64,000 nucleotides of DNA from contig NZ_VFMK01000001.1 of NCBI RefSeq assembly GCF_006715025.1, forward strand, positions 868,001 to 932,000, given 5' to 3'. This document shows, in pieces, positions 7,811-16,631 of this stretch. A program made the position numbers and the translations under genes. The DNA is from Serratia fonticola. GTDB lineage: Bacteria > Pseudomonadota > Gammaproteobacteria > Enterobacterales > Enterobacteriaceae. Below the pieces are notes generated by a model that saw only the letters and a list, made by a program, of their open reading frames with translations, searched no databases and had not been told where the DNA came from. Numbering within the stretch: position 1 is the first letter of the stretch; the number at the start of each line of letters is the position of its first letter.

Positions 7811-8918
7811 CGTCACACTGCGCAGCGTTTATAAAGCCTTCGGCGAGGCTGTGATTTCTAAAGACGTCAATCTGACTATCGATGACGGTGAGTTTGTGGT
7901 GTTTGTTGGGCCATCAGGATGTGGCAAGTCGACGCTGCTGCGCATGATCGCCGGGCTTGAAGATATTACCTCTGGCGACCTGTTCATTGGTGAAAAACGC
8001 ATGAATGAGGTGCCGCCGTCCGAGCGCGGCATCGGGATGGTGTTCCAATCTTATGCGCTGTACCCGCACCTGTCAGTGGCCGACAACATGTCGTTTGGCC
8101 TGAAGCTGGCCGGAGCCAAGAAAGCGGAGATCGCCCAACGGGTCAATCAGGTTTCAGAAGTGCTGCAACTGGCACATTTACTGGATCGTCGCCCGAAAGC
8201 CCTGTCCGGCGGCCAACGCCAGCGCGTGGCTATTGGCCGGACGCTGGTGGCCGAACCCGATGTGTTCCTGTTGGATGAACCGCTTTCCAACCTGGATGCC
8301 GCATTGCGCGTGCAGATGCGTATTGAGATCTCGCGTCTGCACAAGCGCCTGCAGCGCACCATGATTTACGTCACCCATGACCAGGTCGAAGCCATGACGC
8401 TGGCCGACAAAATCGTGGTGCTGGATGCCGGACGCGTTGCTCAGATCGGCAAGCCACTGGAACTGTATCACTACCCGGCCAACCGCTTTGTTGCGGGCTT
8501 TATTGGCTCTCCAAAAATGAATTTCCTGCCGGTAAAAGTCACCGGTGTGGAACCTCAGCGTGTGCAGGTTGAGCTGCCGATGCCCAATCGCCAACTGGTG
8601 TGGTTGCCAGTTGAAGGCCAGGGCATTGAGGTTGGCGCCAACCTCTCGTTGGGCATTCGCCCAGAACACCTGTTACCAAGCTCCGAATCTGAAGTGGCAC
8701 TGATGGGTGAGGTACAGGTGGTGGAGCAACTCGGTAACGAGACGCAAATCCACATCCAAATTCCGGCAATTCGTCAAAACCTGGTTTACCGCCAGAACGA
8801 CGTGGTGCTGGTAGAAGAAGGTGCAACATTCGCTATTGGTTTGCCGCCACACCGCTGCCACCTGTTCCGCGAGGACGGTACGGCGTGTAAGCGGCTGCAT
8901 CAGGAACCGGGCGTTTAA
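7803..8918 (+). CDS. malK: Maltose transporter ATP-binding protein MalK
   Basis: The ATPase of MalFGK2, 371 residues as in E. coli. Walker A GPSGCGKST (residues 36-44), Q-loop VFQSYALYPH, signature LSGGQRQRVAIGR (134-146), Walker B VFLLDEPLSNLD (153-164) and the switch His in YVTHDQ are intact. The C-terminal regulatory domain (from about 240) keeps the FIGSPKMNFL entry and the GIRPEHL motif, where MalK binds MalT and unphosphorylated IIA-Glc. The ATG overlaps the preceding GH13-like gene by 8 bases. Followed 29 bases later by lamB. Confidence 0.97.
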   Translation: MASVTLRSVYKAFGEAVISKDVNLTIDDGEFVVFVGPSGCGKSTLLRMIAGLEDITSGDLFIGEKRMNEVPPSERGIGMVFQSYALYPHLSVADNMSFGLKLAGAKKAEIAQRVNQVSEVLQLAHLLDRRPKALSGGQRQRVAIGRTLVAEPDVFLLDEPLSNLDAALRVQMRIEISRLHKRLQRTMIYVTHDQVEAMTLADKIVVLDAGRVAQIGKPLELYHYPANRFVAGFIGSPKMNFLPVKVTGVEPQRVQVELPMPNRQLVWLPVEGQGIEVGANLSLGIRPEHLLPSSESEVALMGEVQVVEQLGNETQIHIQIPAIRQNLVYRQNDVVLVEEGATFAIGLPPHRCHLFREDGTACKRLHQEPGV

Positions 8919-8947
8919 AGCATCAAGGTCTGTATAACAGGAGAATA

Positions 8948-10243
8948 ATGATGACTGTCTTGCGCAAACTTCCTCTGGCACTGGCTGTCGCCGCCGGTGT
9001 CTTATCTTCACAAGCGATGGCGGTAGATTTTCACGGCTATGCGCGTTCCGGTATCGGTTGGACCGGGAGCGGTGGTGAACAGCAGTGCTTCCAGGCTACC
9101 GGGGCCTCCAGCAAATACCGTCTTGGTAACGAATGTGAAACCTATGCGGAATTGAAACTGGGCCAGGAAGTGTGGAAAGAGGGCGATAAGAGCTTCTACT
9201 TCGACACCAACGTTGCTTATTCCGTATCACAGCAGTCTGACTGGGAATCGACCAGCCCGGTCTTCCGCGAAGTTAACGTGCAAGGTAAAAACCTGATTGA
9301 CGCGTTGCCAGGTGCCAACATGTGGGCCGGTAAACGTTTCTATCAGCGTCATGACGTCCATATGATCGACTTCTACTACTGGGATATCTCCGGCCCAGGT
9401 GCTGGTTTGGAAAATATCGATTTGGGCTTCGGCAAGCTGTCTGCTGCCGTGACCCGTAATACCGAATCCGGTGGCTCTTTAGGTTATATCAATAATCAAC
9501 GTGATGAGCGTCCAACCGTCAATGATACCTTTGACCTGCGTTTGGCTGGTCTTGAGCTGAATCCGGGCGGTACGTTGGAACTGGGTGTGGATTATGGCCG
9601 TGCCAATACACAAGATGGCTACTACCTGGCCGACGGGGCAAGTAAAGACGGTTGGATGTTTACTGCGGAACATACCCAGAGCATCCTGAACGGCTACAAC
9701 AAGTTTGTGGTGCAGTACGCTACCGACTCGATGACTGCGCAGAACAATGGCCGCAGCCAAGGGGCATCCGTTGATGACAACGGCAAGATGATCCGCGTAC
9801 TGGATCACGGTGCCATCGACTTTAACGACTCCTGGGCAATGATGTACGTTGCCATGTATCAGAATGTCAACCGTGACAACAATAACGGCACAACCTGGTA
9901 TACCGTGGGCGTGCGCCCAATGTACAAATGGACGCCAATCATGAGCACCCTGCTGGAAGCTGGTTACGACAACGTGAAATCTCAGCGTACTGGCGATCGT
10001 AACGGTCAATACAAAGTCACGTTGGCGCAACAGTGGCAGGCCGGTAACAGCATCTGGTCACGCCCGGCGATCCGTGTCTTCGCTACCTACGCCAAGTGGG
10101 ATGAGAAGTGGGGCTATGCCAACAGTGACTCAGGTGCCGGTTACACTGCAGGAACTGCGTATAACGATACCAGCATGCATACCTTCAGCCGCGGTAATGA
10201 TGACGAAGTCACCTTCGGCGCTCAGATGGAAATCTGGTGGTAA
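8948..10243 (+). CDS. lamB: Maltoporin LamB
   Basis: Outer-membrane maltodextrin-specific 18-strand trimeric porin. The 431-residue precursor has signal peptide MMTVLRKLPLALAVAAGVLS through QAMA and mature start VDFHGYARSGIGWTGSGG, nearly the same as E. coli LamB. Greasy-slide aromatics and the first strands (YAELKLGQEVW, FYFDTNVAYSV) are conserved, and the protein ends EVTFGAQMEIWW. Differences from E. coli fall in surface loops, as expected from phage pressure. Two ATGs (8948 and 8951) are adjacent; the first is used as in E. coli. Second structural gene of malK-lamB-malM. Confidence 0.97.
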   Translation: MMTVLRKLPLALAVAAGVLSSQAMAVDFHGYARSGIGWTGSGGEQQCFQATGASSKYRLGNECETYAELKLGQEVWKEGDKSFYFDTNVAYSVSQQSDWESTSPVFREVNVQGKNLIDALPGANMWAGKRFYQRHDVHMIDFYYWDISGPGAGLENIDLGFGKLSAAVTRNTESGGSLGYINNQRDERPTVNDTFDLRLAGLELNPGGTLELGVDYGRANTQDGYYLADGASKDGWMFTAEHTQSILNGYNKFVVQYATDSMTAQNNGRSQGASVDDNGKMIRVLDHGAIDFNDSWAMMYVAMYQNVNRDNNNGTTWYTVGVRPMYKWTPIMSTLLEAGYDNVKSQRTGDRNGQYKVTLAQQWQAGNSIWSRPAIRVFATYAKWDEKWGYANSDSGAGYTAGTAYNDTSMHTFSRGNDDEVTFGAQMEIWW

Positions 10244-10255
10244 CACAGGTATGAC

Positions 10256-10278
10256 GGAAGGGCACCAACTGCCCTTCC
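10256..10278 (+). promoter_or_regulatory. lamB-malM intercistronic hairpin
   Basis: GGAAGGGCA and TGCCCTTCC pair perfectly around a 5-base loop just after the lamB stop. There is no strong T-run, so partial attenuation or mRNA 3' protection is more likely than full termination. Confidence 0.55.
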
Positions 10279-10353
10279 TCTTCTGATTTACCGGCAGTGG
10301 AGCGCTTGCCTGCCCACTGCCGGGACGCATGCTCTAAGCGAGAGGGTATAACA

Positions 10354-11256
10354 ATGAAAAAGAATCTGCTGTCACTCGGCCTGTCTCTGGCGCTGACCGT
10401 CAGTGCGCCAATAGCTGCCTATGCTGATACCCCGGCCAACGTTTCCGTGGCACCGGCCATCAGTAGCGCCACCCTGCAAAGTTTGCCATGGCAGCCTTTG
10501 GTGCCGCCAATCACTCAGGATGTGCCACTGAATAATGTCAGCCCACAAATCAATCAAGGCCCCATTCAGGGAGCGGTTGCCGCTTTTACACTGCCTGCCG
10601 ACCGTGGTGCATTGGAAATCAAGCTGAGCAGCATCGCCAATAAGAACTCGGTCTATGCACCTAGCGTACTGGTGCTGGATGAGCACTTGCGCCCGGCAGC
10701 CTATTATCCAAGTAGTTATTTCGCTTACCAGCCACCGGGCGTCATGTCCGCCGATCGGCTGGAAGGCACCCTAAAATTGACCCCGGCGCTGGGGCAGAAA
10801 CAGATTTATCTATTGGTGTATACAACGCAACAGGATTTGACGAAAACCACCACCCTGACTAACCCGGCCAAGGCGTATGCGCAAGGGGTGGGGAATGCCG
10901 TGCCGGATATTCCGGACCCGATCGCCAGCCATAGTACCAGCGGTTTGTTGAAGTTGAAGGTCACTGCGGAACAGGGAGCCAGCAATATCATGATCGGTAT
11001 GTTGCAATCCGCTCCAGCAACGCCGCCGGTGGTGGTGGGCTCTAGCGCCCCGGCTACTGCCGCCACGGCTCCGGTGGCTGCGGCGCCAGCAGAACCGATG
11101 CTTAATGACACTGAAGCCTACTTCAATAACGGGATCAAACAAGCGGTCAAGGCAGGGGATATCGATAAGGCCCTGAAGCTGATGAACGAAGCTGAAAAAT
11201 TGGGTTCTACCACCGCACGTGAAACGTTTATTGGTAGTGTGAAAGGCAAGGGGTAA
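10354..11256 (+). CDS. malM: Maltose operon periplasmic protein MalM
   Basis: A periplasmic protein of unclear function encoded last in the malK operon across enterobacteria. The ATG at 10354 opens a signal peptide (MKKNLLSLGLSLALTVSAPIAAYA), so the longer frame starting at 10297 is rejected. The 300 residues contain the conserved SATLQSLPWQPLVPP and the C-terminal block LNDTEAYFNNGIKQAVKAGD, separated by an Ala/Pro-rich linker (about 232-255). MalT/CRP control is expected through the malK promoter. Confidence 0.93.
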   Translation: MKKNLLSLGLSLALTVSAPIAAYADTPANVSVAPAISSATLQSLPWQPLVPPITQDVPLNNVSPQINQGPIQGAVAAFTLPADRGALEIKLSSIANKNSVYAPSVLVLDEHLRPAAYYPSSYFAYQPPGVMSADRLEGTLKLTPALGQKQIYLLVYTTQQDLTKTTTLTNPAKAYAQGVGNAVPDIPDPIASHSTSGLLKLKVTAEQGASNIMIGMLQSAPATPPVVVGSSAPATAATAPVAAAPAEPMLNDTEAYFNNGIKQAVKAGDIDKALKLMNEAEKLGSTTARETFIGSVKGKG

Positions 11257-11287
11257 TCCCCACGCTGCCGATGCTGGCTTGATGATT

Positions 11288-11311
11288 GGTGCGCCTCGGC
11301 GCACCTTTTTT
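11288..11311 (+). terminator. Terminator of the malK-lamB-malM operon
   Basis: GGTGCGCC TC GGCGCACC followed by six T on the + strand; the T-run touches the stop codon of the convergent nucleoside hydrolase gene. Confidence 0.8.
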
Positions 11312-12294
11312 CATGCTTGAGCCAGCGTGTTGCCGATCAGGTCCAGTAGGCGAGAGTTATCCACCTGTTGCATCACCCTTATCGGCTTGCCCTGAGGTTC
11401 GGGCATACCTACCGTCAGGCGAAGGCTAGCTGGCCGCCACCGGCGTGAGCTTCCGCGTGTTATGGCACCTTCTAGCGCGACATCCACGTAATAATCCTCT
11501 GTAGTCACCAGCCCAGGCTCCAGTAGCCAGGCAATGACCAGGGCATCATGGATCCAGCAACCCGGCAACTGGCGGGTATGGCGTGAATATTCTATCCATG
11601 GCTGAGTTGTGGTGCGAAGGTAACGGCACAGTGCGTTATCTGACAGCGTTATTTGCGCCAGTTGTGCTTGGGTGAGCATGGTCTGGGTGGTGACATCCAA
11701 GGGTGCCAGCGTGATATTGGCACCGCTGGTCAACACTTGCTGAGCTGCCTCTGGATCGAGGCCAAAATTGGTATCTTTGAGGTACCCCTCCACATTGAAG
11801 ACGCCTCCCATAATCACAATCTCTTTTACCGCCTGCGCCATCTGCGGATAAAGCTGCAATGCCTGGGCGATATTGGTCAATGGGCCGATGGCGGCCAGGG
11901 TGATTTCACCTGGGTGGTTGCATATCAATTCGCCAATGGCACAGGCGGCGTTGGGCGCAGGAAACGCTGTGACTTGCGGATAAGGGATATCGTGCCATAG
12001 AGCGAGCAAATCCGGATTGACGATCGCGCGGTCGAGATGGGCGCGCCAAGGTTCTGGTGGCTCGCATAATGCCCGTGCTGCACCTGCAGCGATCGGTACG
12101 GCATAACCGGTTTGTTGCAGTAGGTGATTGGCCACGGCAAAGCCGATTTCTCGCGGTGTATTGCCTGCGACGATGCTGATCAGCTCCAGCTCAAGTTGTG
12201 GTTTGGCGGCCAGCGCCAGAGCTAATGCCAGCCCATCGTCTACGTTGGCACCGGGAATGCCGTTGCCAGGGTCGCAATCAATAATCAAACGCAT
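11311..12294 (-). CDS. Nucleoside hydrolase (IunH/Rih family)
   Basis: Hydrolyses the N-glycosidic bond of ribonucleosides to base plus ribose. The ATG at 12294 gives 327 residues beginning MRLIIDCDPGNGIPGANVDD, the family's calcium-binding DxDxxxxxDD region. Supporting motifs are AIGPLTNIAQAL and VIMGGVFNVEG in the middle and the catalytic-side HDALVIAWLL near the C-terminus. An upstream in-frame start at 12369 adds 25 unlikely residues and overlaps the regulator gene. It is the third gene of a leftward operon with an MHS transporter and a LacI-type regulator, 23 bases after the latter, suggesting uptake and breakdown of a nucleoside. Exact substrate cannot be told. Confidence 0.88.
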   Translation of the reverse strand: MRLIIDCDPGNGIPGANVDDGLALALALAAKPQLELELISIVAGNTPREIGFAVANHLLQQTGYAVPIAAGAARALCEPPEPWRAHLDRAIVNPDLLALWHDIPYPQVTAFPAPNAACAIGELICNHPGEITLAAIGPLTNIAQALQLYPQMAQAVKEIVIMGGVFNVEGYLKDTNFGLDPEAAQQVLTSGANITLAPLDVTTQTMLTQAQLAQITLSDNALCRYLRTTTQPWIEYSRHTRQLPGCWIHDALVIAWLLEPGLVTTEDYYVDVALEGAITRGSSRRWRPASLRLTVGMPEPQGKPIRVMQQVDNSRLLDLIGNTLAQA

Positions 12295-12317
12295 AAAGGT
12301 TACCTGAAATAAAGAAG

Positions 12318-13319
12318 CTAACAGCCGCACGAACGGCGGATATGCAGCTGAAAAGCGAATTCGTGGCACTCTGGCTGAGTTGTCCCGCTGGCCAGCATGG
12401 CAATCGCTTGTTTGGCCATAGCGTTAATGGGTTGTTCGACCGCACTGAGTGGCGGCACGCAGAATTCAGCCTGCTGTGTACCGTTGAAACAGATGATGGC
12501 CAAATCGTCTGGCACCCGTAGATCGTGCTCTGCCAATGCCGAGAGGCAGCCGAGCGCCTGCTGCTCATTGGAGGTGAATAATGCGCGGGGTCGCTGGCCT
12601 TGCAGCAGGGTTACTGTGGCCTGATAGCCTCCCTGACGGGTATAAGGCACCTCAAAAATCCACGCTTCATGCGGGGTAATACCCACCTCAAGCAACGCAT
12701 CGCGCCAGCCGTTTAAACGATCCTGAGCGTTGAGCATGGTCAATGGCCCAGTAAAAATACCTATCTCGCGATAGCCGTGCTGCAGCAGGTGACGGGTTGC
12801 CTGGCAAGCGGCTTCGCGCTCATCGACGCGGATCGTGCTAATGCCAGCCTGGCTGTCGATAGTGTCAATCATCACGCAGGGCGTGCCGGATGTGCGGATC
12901 AAATCACTCCAGGGATGACGATCGACGCTGATGTACAGCAGGCCGTCAATCTGACGACGCAACAGATGATTGATCAGTTCGTACTCACGCTGACGGTCAT
13001 CGCCTGCATCCCCCAGTAAAAGCACACGATCGTGGCTGAAGGCTTCCTGCTGCAATGCCTGCGCCAGCTTGGCAAAGAACGGATTGGAGATATCCGGAAC
13101 CACCAGACCGTAGGTCTGGGTGGTTCCGGAAGCCAGCGCACGGGCGATGTCGTTTGGCCGGTAGCCGGTTTGCTCAATCGCTGCCAATACTCGCAGGCGG
13201 GTCGCCTCTGCAACCGGGCGTGGACCGTTGTTAATCACATAGCTGACCACAGCGACGGAAGTCCCCGCTACGCGGGCCACGTCGGCTCGGGTGATGCGCC
13301 GTACGGTTTGGTTATCCAA
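12318..13319 (-). CDS. LacI-family transcriptional regulator
   Basis: N-terminal LacI-type helix-turn-helix (ITRADVARVAGTSVAVVSYVINNG) with hinge helix (RPNDIARALASG), then a periplasmic-binding-protein-like effector domain (YGLVVPDISNPFFAKLAQAL onward). Start choice: TTG at 13319 is preceded by AGGA at 7 bases and puts the HTH near residue 8; the ATG at 13352 overlaps the transporter gene and has no properly spaced ribosome site. Sandwiched between the transporter and the nucleoside hydrolase, so it most likely represses this operon in answer to a nucleoside or ribose-like ligand. The palindrome at 14845-14864 is the natural operator candidate. Confidence 0.88.
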   Translation of the reverse strand: MDNQTVRRITRADVARVAGTSVAVVSYVINNGPRPVAEATRLRVLAAIEQTGYRPNDIARALASGTTQTYGLVVPDISNPFFAKLAQALQQEAFSHDRVLLLGDAGDDRQREYELINHLLRRQIDGLLYISVDRHPWSDLIRTSGTPCVMIDTIDSQAGISTIRVDEREAACQATRHLLQHGYREIGIFTGPLTMLNAQDRLNGWRDALLEVGITPHEAWIFEVPYTRQGGYQATVTLLQGQRPRALFTSNEQQALGCLSALAEHDLRVPDDLAIICFNGTQQAEFCVPPLSAVEQPINAMAKQAIAMLASGTTQPECHEFAFQLHIRRSCGC

Positions 13320-13341
13320 GTTGGGTTCCTGTTCTCCTTGG

Positions 13342-14721
13342 CTACACCGCATCCTGCGGCAGGTTCAGATCGCGGCCGCGGGTTTCAGGAGCAAAGAAAG
13401 TGGTGAATAAACCTATAGACGCCATTACAACAAAATAGCAGGCAACAGGCCACCAATGACCAAAACCAGTCAACAGTGCAGTGGCAATTAGCGGTGCAGT
13501 ACCCCCTGAAAGGATTGACCCCAACTCTTTGGCAAACGCCATTTTTGAGTAGCGGTTTTTGACACCGAACAACTCTACGCCGTAAGCCGCCTGTACGCCG
13601 AAAATCCCGAGAGAGGCGATGCACATGCCGACCACAATAACCGAAATGATGATCGCGGGGTCGCGGCTATCGAGCAGCCAGAATGCCGGGAAGGCATACA
13701 GGACCAACAACAGGCAGAAGGCGCGATAAGTTACCCGGCGGCCAAAGCGATCGGAAAGCCAGCCTGCCAATGGGATCACCAGAAAACCACACAGTGAGGC
13801 AATTAAGACCGCCAGTGCGGGAACGGATTTGTCCACCATCAGCACCTTGGCGACGTAGCCGACGATAAAACCCTGGCAAAGATAGGAAGGCCCATTTTCA
13901 CCAATTCGCAGGCCGAGCATCACCCAGAAGGCTTTGGTTCGTTGCAGATAGCTACGGCTATCCGGTACTGCGGCGGCGTCCAGCATGCGCTGATGATTTT
14001 GCTGCAGCTCGCGTTCAAATACCGGGGTTTCACGCACGTGACGGCGCAGGTAGAGAGCAACGCCAGCGATCAGAATGCTGGCCAGGAACGGAATGCGCCA
14101 ACCCCAGCTCATCAGATCTTCTTTGTCCAACTGCAATACCAACAACCAGACCAGCGAGGCCAGCAGGGTACCACTGTTAGAGCCGATGGCGATGATTGAG
14201 GCCACCAGACCCCGACGTTTGGCCGGTGCATATTCTGCCAGCATCACCGCTCCGCCGGAAAGTTCTGCGCCCGCGCCAAAGCCTTGGGCGAAGCGCAGTA
14301 TGACCAGACAGGTGGGGGCCCAGATACCGATTTGAGCATAAGAAGGGATCAACCCGATCAGCGTGGTAGAGATGCCCATCAGCGCAACGGTGGTGATCAG
14401 CACCACGCGACGGCCTTTGCGATCGCCAATCCAGCCGAACACCAGTGCGCCTATCGGCCGGGCAATAAAACCGACGGAATAGGTCGCGAAACTGGCTAAC
14501 AGTGCCACCATTGGGGTCGCTTCGGGAAAGAATACATCGCCGAACACCATACCGGCCGCCAGGCCATACAATGCAAAATCAACGTATTCCATAGCGGTGC
14601 CCAGCCAGCAGGAAAAAGTCGCGCGCCAAAATTGGCTACGGCCTTCCTTGGTGGCTAAGCGTTCATCGGCTGCCAGCGCTTCACTGGTAGCTTGTGTGGG
14701 GGGTAGCGTAGTTTCGCTCAT
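13342..14721 (-). CDS. MHS-family MFS transporter (probable metabolite/H+ symporter)
   Basis: A 459-residue, 12-helix transporter of the metabolite:H+ symporter branch (relatives ShiA, ProP, YhjE). Family marks: GTAMEYVDFALYG in helix 1, the loop 2-3 signature FGWIGDRKGRRVVLITT, RFAQGFGAGAELSGG, and the long central loop before helix 7. The ATG at 14721 (MSETTLPPTQ) is preferred to the far upstream start at 14829. First gene of the operon; the co-encoded nucleoside hydrolase makes a nucleoside-like substrate a reasonable inference, although known MHS members carry organic acids, betaines or shikimate. Confidence 0.85.
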   Translation of the reverse strand: MSETTLPPTQATSEALAADERLATKEGRSQFWRATFSCWLGTAMEYVDFALYGLAAGMVFGDVFFPEATPMVALLASFATYSVGFIARPIGALVFGWIGDRKGRRVVLITTVALMGISTTLIGLIPSYAQIGIWAPTCLVILRFAQGFGAGAELSGGAVMLAEYAPAKRRGLVASIIAIGSNSGTLLASLVWLLVLQLDKEDLMSWGWRIPFLASILIAGVALYLRRHVRETPVFERELQQNHQRMLDAAAVPDSRSYLQRTKAFWVMLGLRIGENGPSYLCQGFIVGYVAKVLMVDKSVPALAVLIASLCGFLVIPLAGWLSDRFGRRVTYRAFCLLLVLYAFPAFWLLDSRDPAIIISVIVVGMCIASLGIFGVQAAYGVELFGVKNRYSKMAFAKELGSILSGGTAPLIATALLTGFGHWWPVACYFVVMASIGLFTTFFAPETRGRDLNLPQDAV

Positions 14722-14844
14722 GACCTTGATATCCTGTTTTCGCCTCGCCAGTGGTGGCGCGGTAACGATGTTTTCCCTGGTGTTGATAAGAAAGCTAACC
14801 AACAACGTATTGGATAGAGGGGGATTCAATGCTGCTGTATAAGC

Positions 14845-14864
14845 TTATCTACGCGCGTAGATAA
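14845..14864. promoter_or_regulatory. Perfect 20-bp palindrome, probable LacI-type operator
   Basis: TTATCTACGCGCGTAGATAA is fully self-complementary with a central CG step, the usual architecture of LacI-family operators. It lies about 125 bases upstream of the MHS transporter start, at the head of the operon that encodes the LacI-type regulator. Confidence 0.6.
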
Positions 14865-15109
14865 AACAACACAGAACCAACCAAAATTTGCCTCGGCTCA
14901 CATAATCCCCCTTGTTCCGGCAAACGAAAGTAAAGAAAGCAGATGGCAAAATGATGACAGCCCTGACTTTTTTACGGTGATATTGAGCGAAAGTTACGTC
15001 ACGAATCTGCCTGCCGCTTTTGCATTTCTGCGTTACAATGGCAGTCTGTTAACGATTTGTATTGTTTTGATCGATGCCATCCGGCGTGGCTGAAACCTGG
15101 AGTAGAGCA

Positions 15110-15631
15110 ATGTCTGGCACAAGGGATTCTATCCTGCCGCCCATTGAGTGGTTGTCTGAGCATTCCCCAATACCTGCTCCTGTCAGCGACTGGCTGATGG
15201 AGTTAGGTTCCATGACCCGCCGTTTTGAGCGCCATTGTGGCCGTGTCCATGTTGAGCCACAGCGTGAATGCTTTGTCACTCGCGAACAACTGGCTGAAGA
15301 GGCGGCACACCTGCCACACAGTGAGCGTTACTGGTTACGTGAGATCGTGTTACTGGGGGACGGGCAGCCATGGTTACTGGGACGAACTGTGATCCCACAA
15401 GAAACGCTGACCGGGCCTGATCACGCGCTGGTTGACTTGGGCACTGTGCCGTTGGGGCGTTACCTGTTCAGCAGCAGCGATCTGACCCGGGATTATATTG
15501 ATGTTGGTCGGCAGGAGGCGTTGTGGGCGCGACGTTCTCGTCTGTGTCTGGCGGGAAAGCCCCTGTTGCTGACGGAACTGTTTTTACCGGCCTCTCCGCT
15601 TTATGTGGCGGAGAACAGCACGCAGGAATAA
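15110..15631 (+). CDS. ubiC: Chorismate lyase UbiC
   Basis: Converts chorismate to 4-hydroxybenzoate and pyruvate, the first step of ubiquinone synthesis. The ATG at 15110, with GGAG about 8 bases upstream, yields 173 residues; the longer frame from 15074 is not supported. Conserved features include GSMTRRFERHC, WLREIVLLGDGQPWLLGRTVIP and ELFLPASPLY, which shape the buried product-binding site. Forms the ubiCA pair, with a repeat element in the gap before ubiA. Confidence 0.95.
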   Translation: MSGTRDSILPPIEWLSEHSPIPAPVSDWLMELGSMTRRFERHCGRVHVEPQRECFVTREQLAEEAAHLPHSERYWLREIVLLGDGQPWLLGRTVIPQETLTGPDHALVDLGTVPLGRYLFSSSDLTRDYIDVGRQEALWARRSRLCLAGKPLLLTELFLPASPLYVAENSTQE

Positions 15632-15635
15632 TAAA

Positions 15636-15680
15636 TATACCCTACGGATTTCAAGCTACAGCTGGCAGGATGACGGATAT
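15636..15680. repeat. Intergenic repeat, copy B (ubiC-ubiA gap)
   Basis: ATACCCTACGGATTTCAAG, then CTACAGCTGG and GATGACGGATAT. It matches copy A at 2588-2634 (read on its minus strand) at most positions of the TACCCTAyGGAyTTCAAG core and the trailing GACGG. Confidence 0.6.
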
Positions 15681-15697
15681 AAAGGGGAGAAAGGATC

Positions 15698-16564
15698 TTG
15701 GAAGTGAGTGTGATTCAAAGCAAATGGCAGGCCTATAGCCATCTGATGCGCATTGATAAGCCGATAGGCGCGCTCTTGTTGTTGTGGCCTACGCTGTGGG
15801 CGCTGTGGTTGGCAGGGCAAGGTGTGCCTTCGCTGTCAGTGTTGCTGGTTTTTGTGCTTGGCGTTTTCCTGATGCGCGCCGCTGGCTGTGTGGTTAATGA
15901 TTATGCCGATCGCGCATTTGATGGGCATGTGAAGCGTACCGCTGGCCGCCCGATGCCAAGCGGGCGCGTCAGTGAAAAAGAAGCCAAAATTCTCTTTGTC
16001 TCGCTGGTGCTGATTTCCTTTGCGCTGGTGCTGACGCTTAATGCCATGACTATCTGGCTGTCGCTGGCGGCGCTGGCGTTGGCCTGGGTGTATCCGTTTA
16101 TGAAGCGGGTGACCCATCTGCCACAGGTGGTGCTTGGGGCTGCGTTTGGCTGGGGGATCCCGATGGCTTACGCTGCGGTCAGCGAAGCGCTGCCGTTGAG
16201 CTGCTGGTTGCTGCTGCTGGCCAATATCTGCTGGACAGTGGCTTACGATACCCTCTATGCCATGGTTGACCGGGATGACGATTTGAAGATTGGCATCAAA
16301 TCCACCGCGGTGCTGTTTGGTCGCTATGACAAGATAATCGTTGGATTGTTGCAGTTGGTTACGCTGTTGCTGATGCTATGGATTGGCTTTTTGATGCAGC
16401 TGAGCGGGGCGTTTTACTGGTCGCTGTTGCTGGCGGGGGCCCTGTTTGTCCATCAGCAAAAGCAGATAGCCAGCCGCGATCGTGACGCCTGCTTCCGTGC
16501 GTTTATGAATAACAACTATGTTGGGTTGGTGCTGTTTATCGGTATTGCTCTCTGTTATGCCTGA
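15698..16564 (+). CDS. ubiA: 4-hydroxybenzoate octaprenyltransferase UbiA
   Basis: Inner-membrane prenyltransferase that attaches the polyprenyl tail to 4-hydroxybenzoate. It starts with TTG (15698), giving MEVSVIQSKWQAYSHLMRIDKPIGALLLLWPTLWAL, in register with the E. coli start. The two Asp-rich Mg-diphosphate motifs are present: NDYADRAFD (about 68-76) and DTLYAMVDRDDD (about 183-194). The 288 residues include about nine membrane helices. Second gene of ubiCA. Confidence 0.95.
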   Translation: MEVSVIQSKWQAYSHLMRIDKPIGALLLLWPTLWALWLAGQGVPSLSVLLVFVLGVFLMRAAGCVVNDYADRAFDGHVKRTAGRPMPSGRVSEKEAKILFVSLVLISFALVLTLNAMTIWLSLAALALAWVYPFMKRVTHLPQVVLGAAFGWGIPMAYAAVSEALPLSCWLLLLANICWTVAYDTLYAMVDRDDDLKIGIKSTAVLFGRYDKIIVGLLQLVTLLLMLWIGFLMQLSGAFYWSLLLAGALFVHQQKQIASRDRDACFRAFMNNNYVGLVLFIGIALCYA

Positions 16565-16583
16565 ATCACCAGACTACGGGGAT

Positions 16584-16616
16584 AAAAAAAGGCATCCTTG
16601 GGAGGATGCCTTTTTT
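16584..16616. terminator. Bidirectional terminator between ubiA and plsB
   Basis: A-run, GGCATCC, 6-base loop, GGATGCC, then T-run; symmetrical, so it can end both convergent units. Confidence 0.85.
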
Positions 16617-16631
16617 ACTGGCGCTTATCGC

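Noticed and set aside
12294..12369. Extended N-terminus for the nucleoside hydrolase
   Set aside because: The domain begins exactly at MRLIIDCDPGNG; the extension overlaps the LacI gene.
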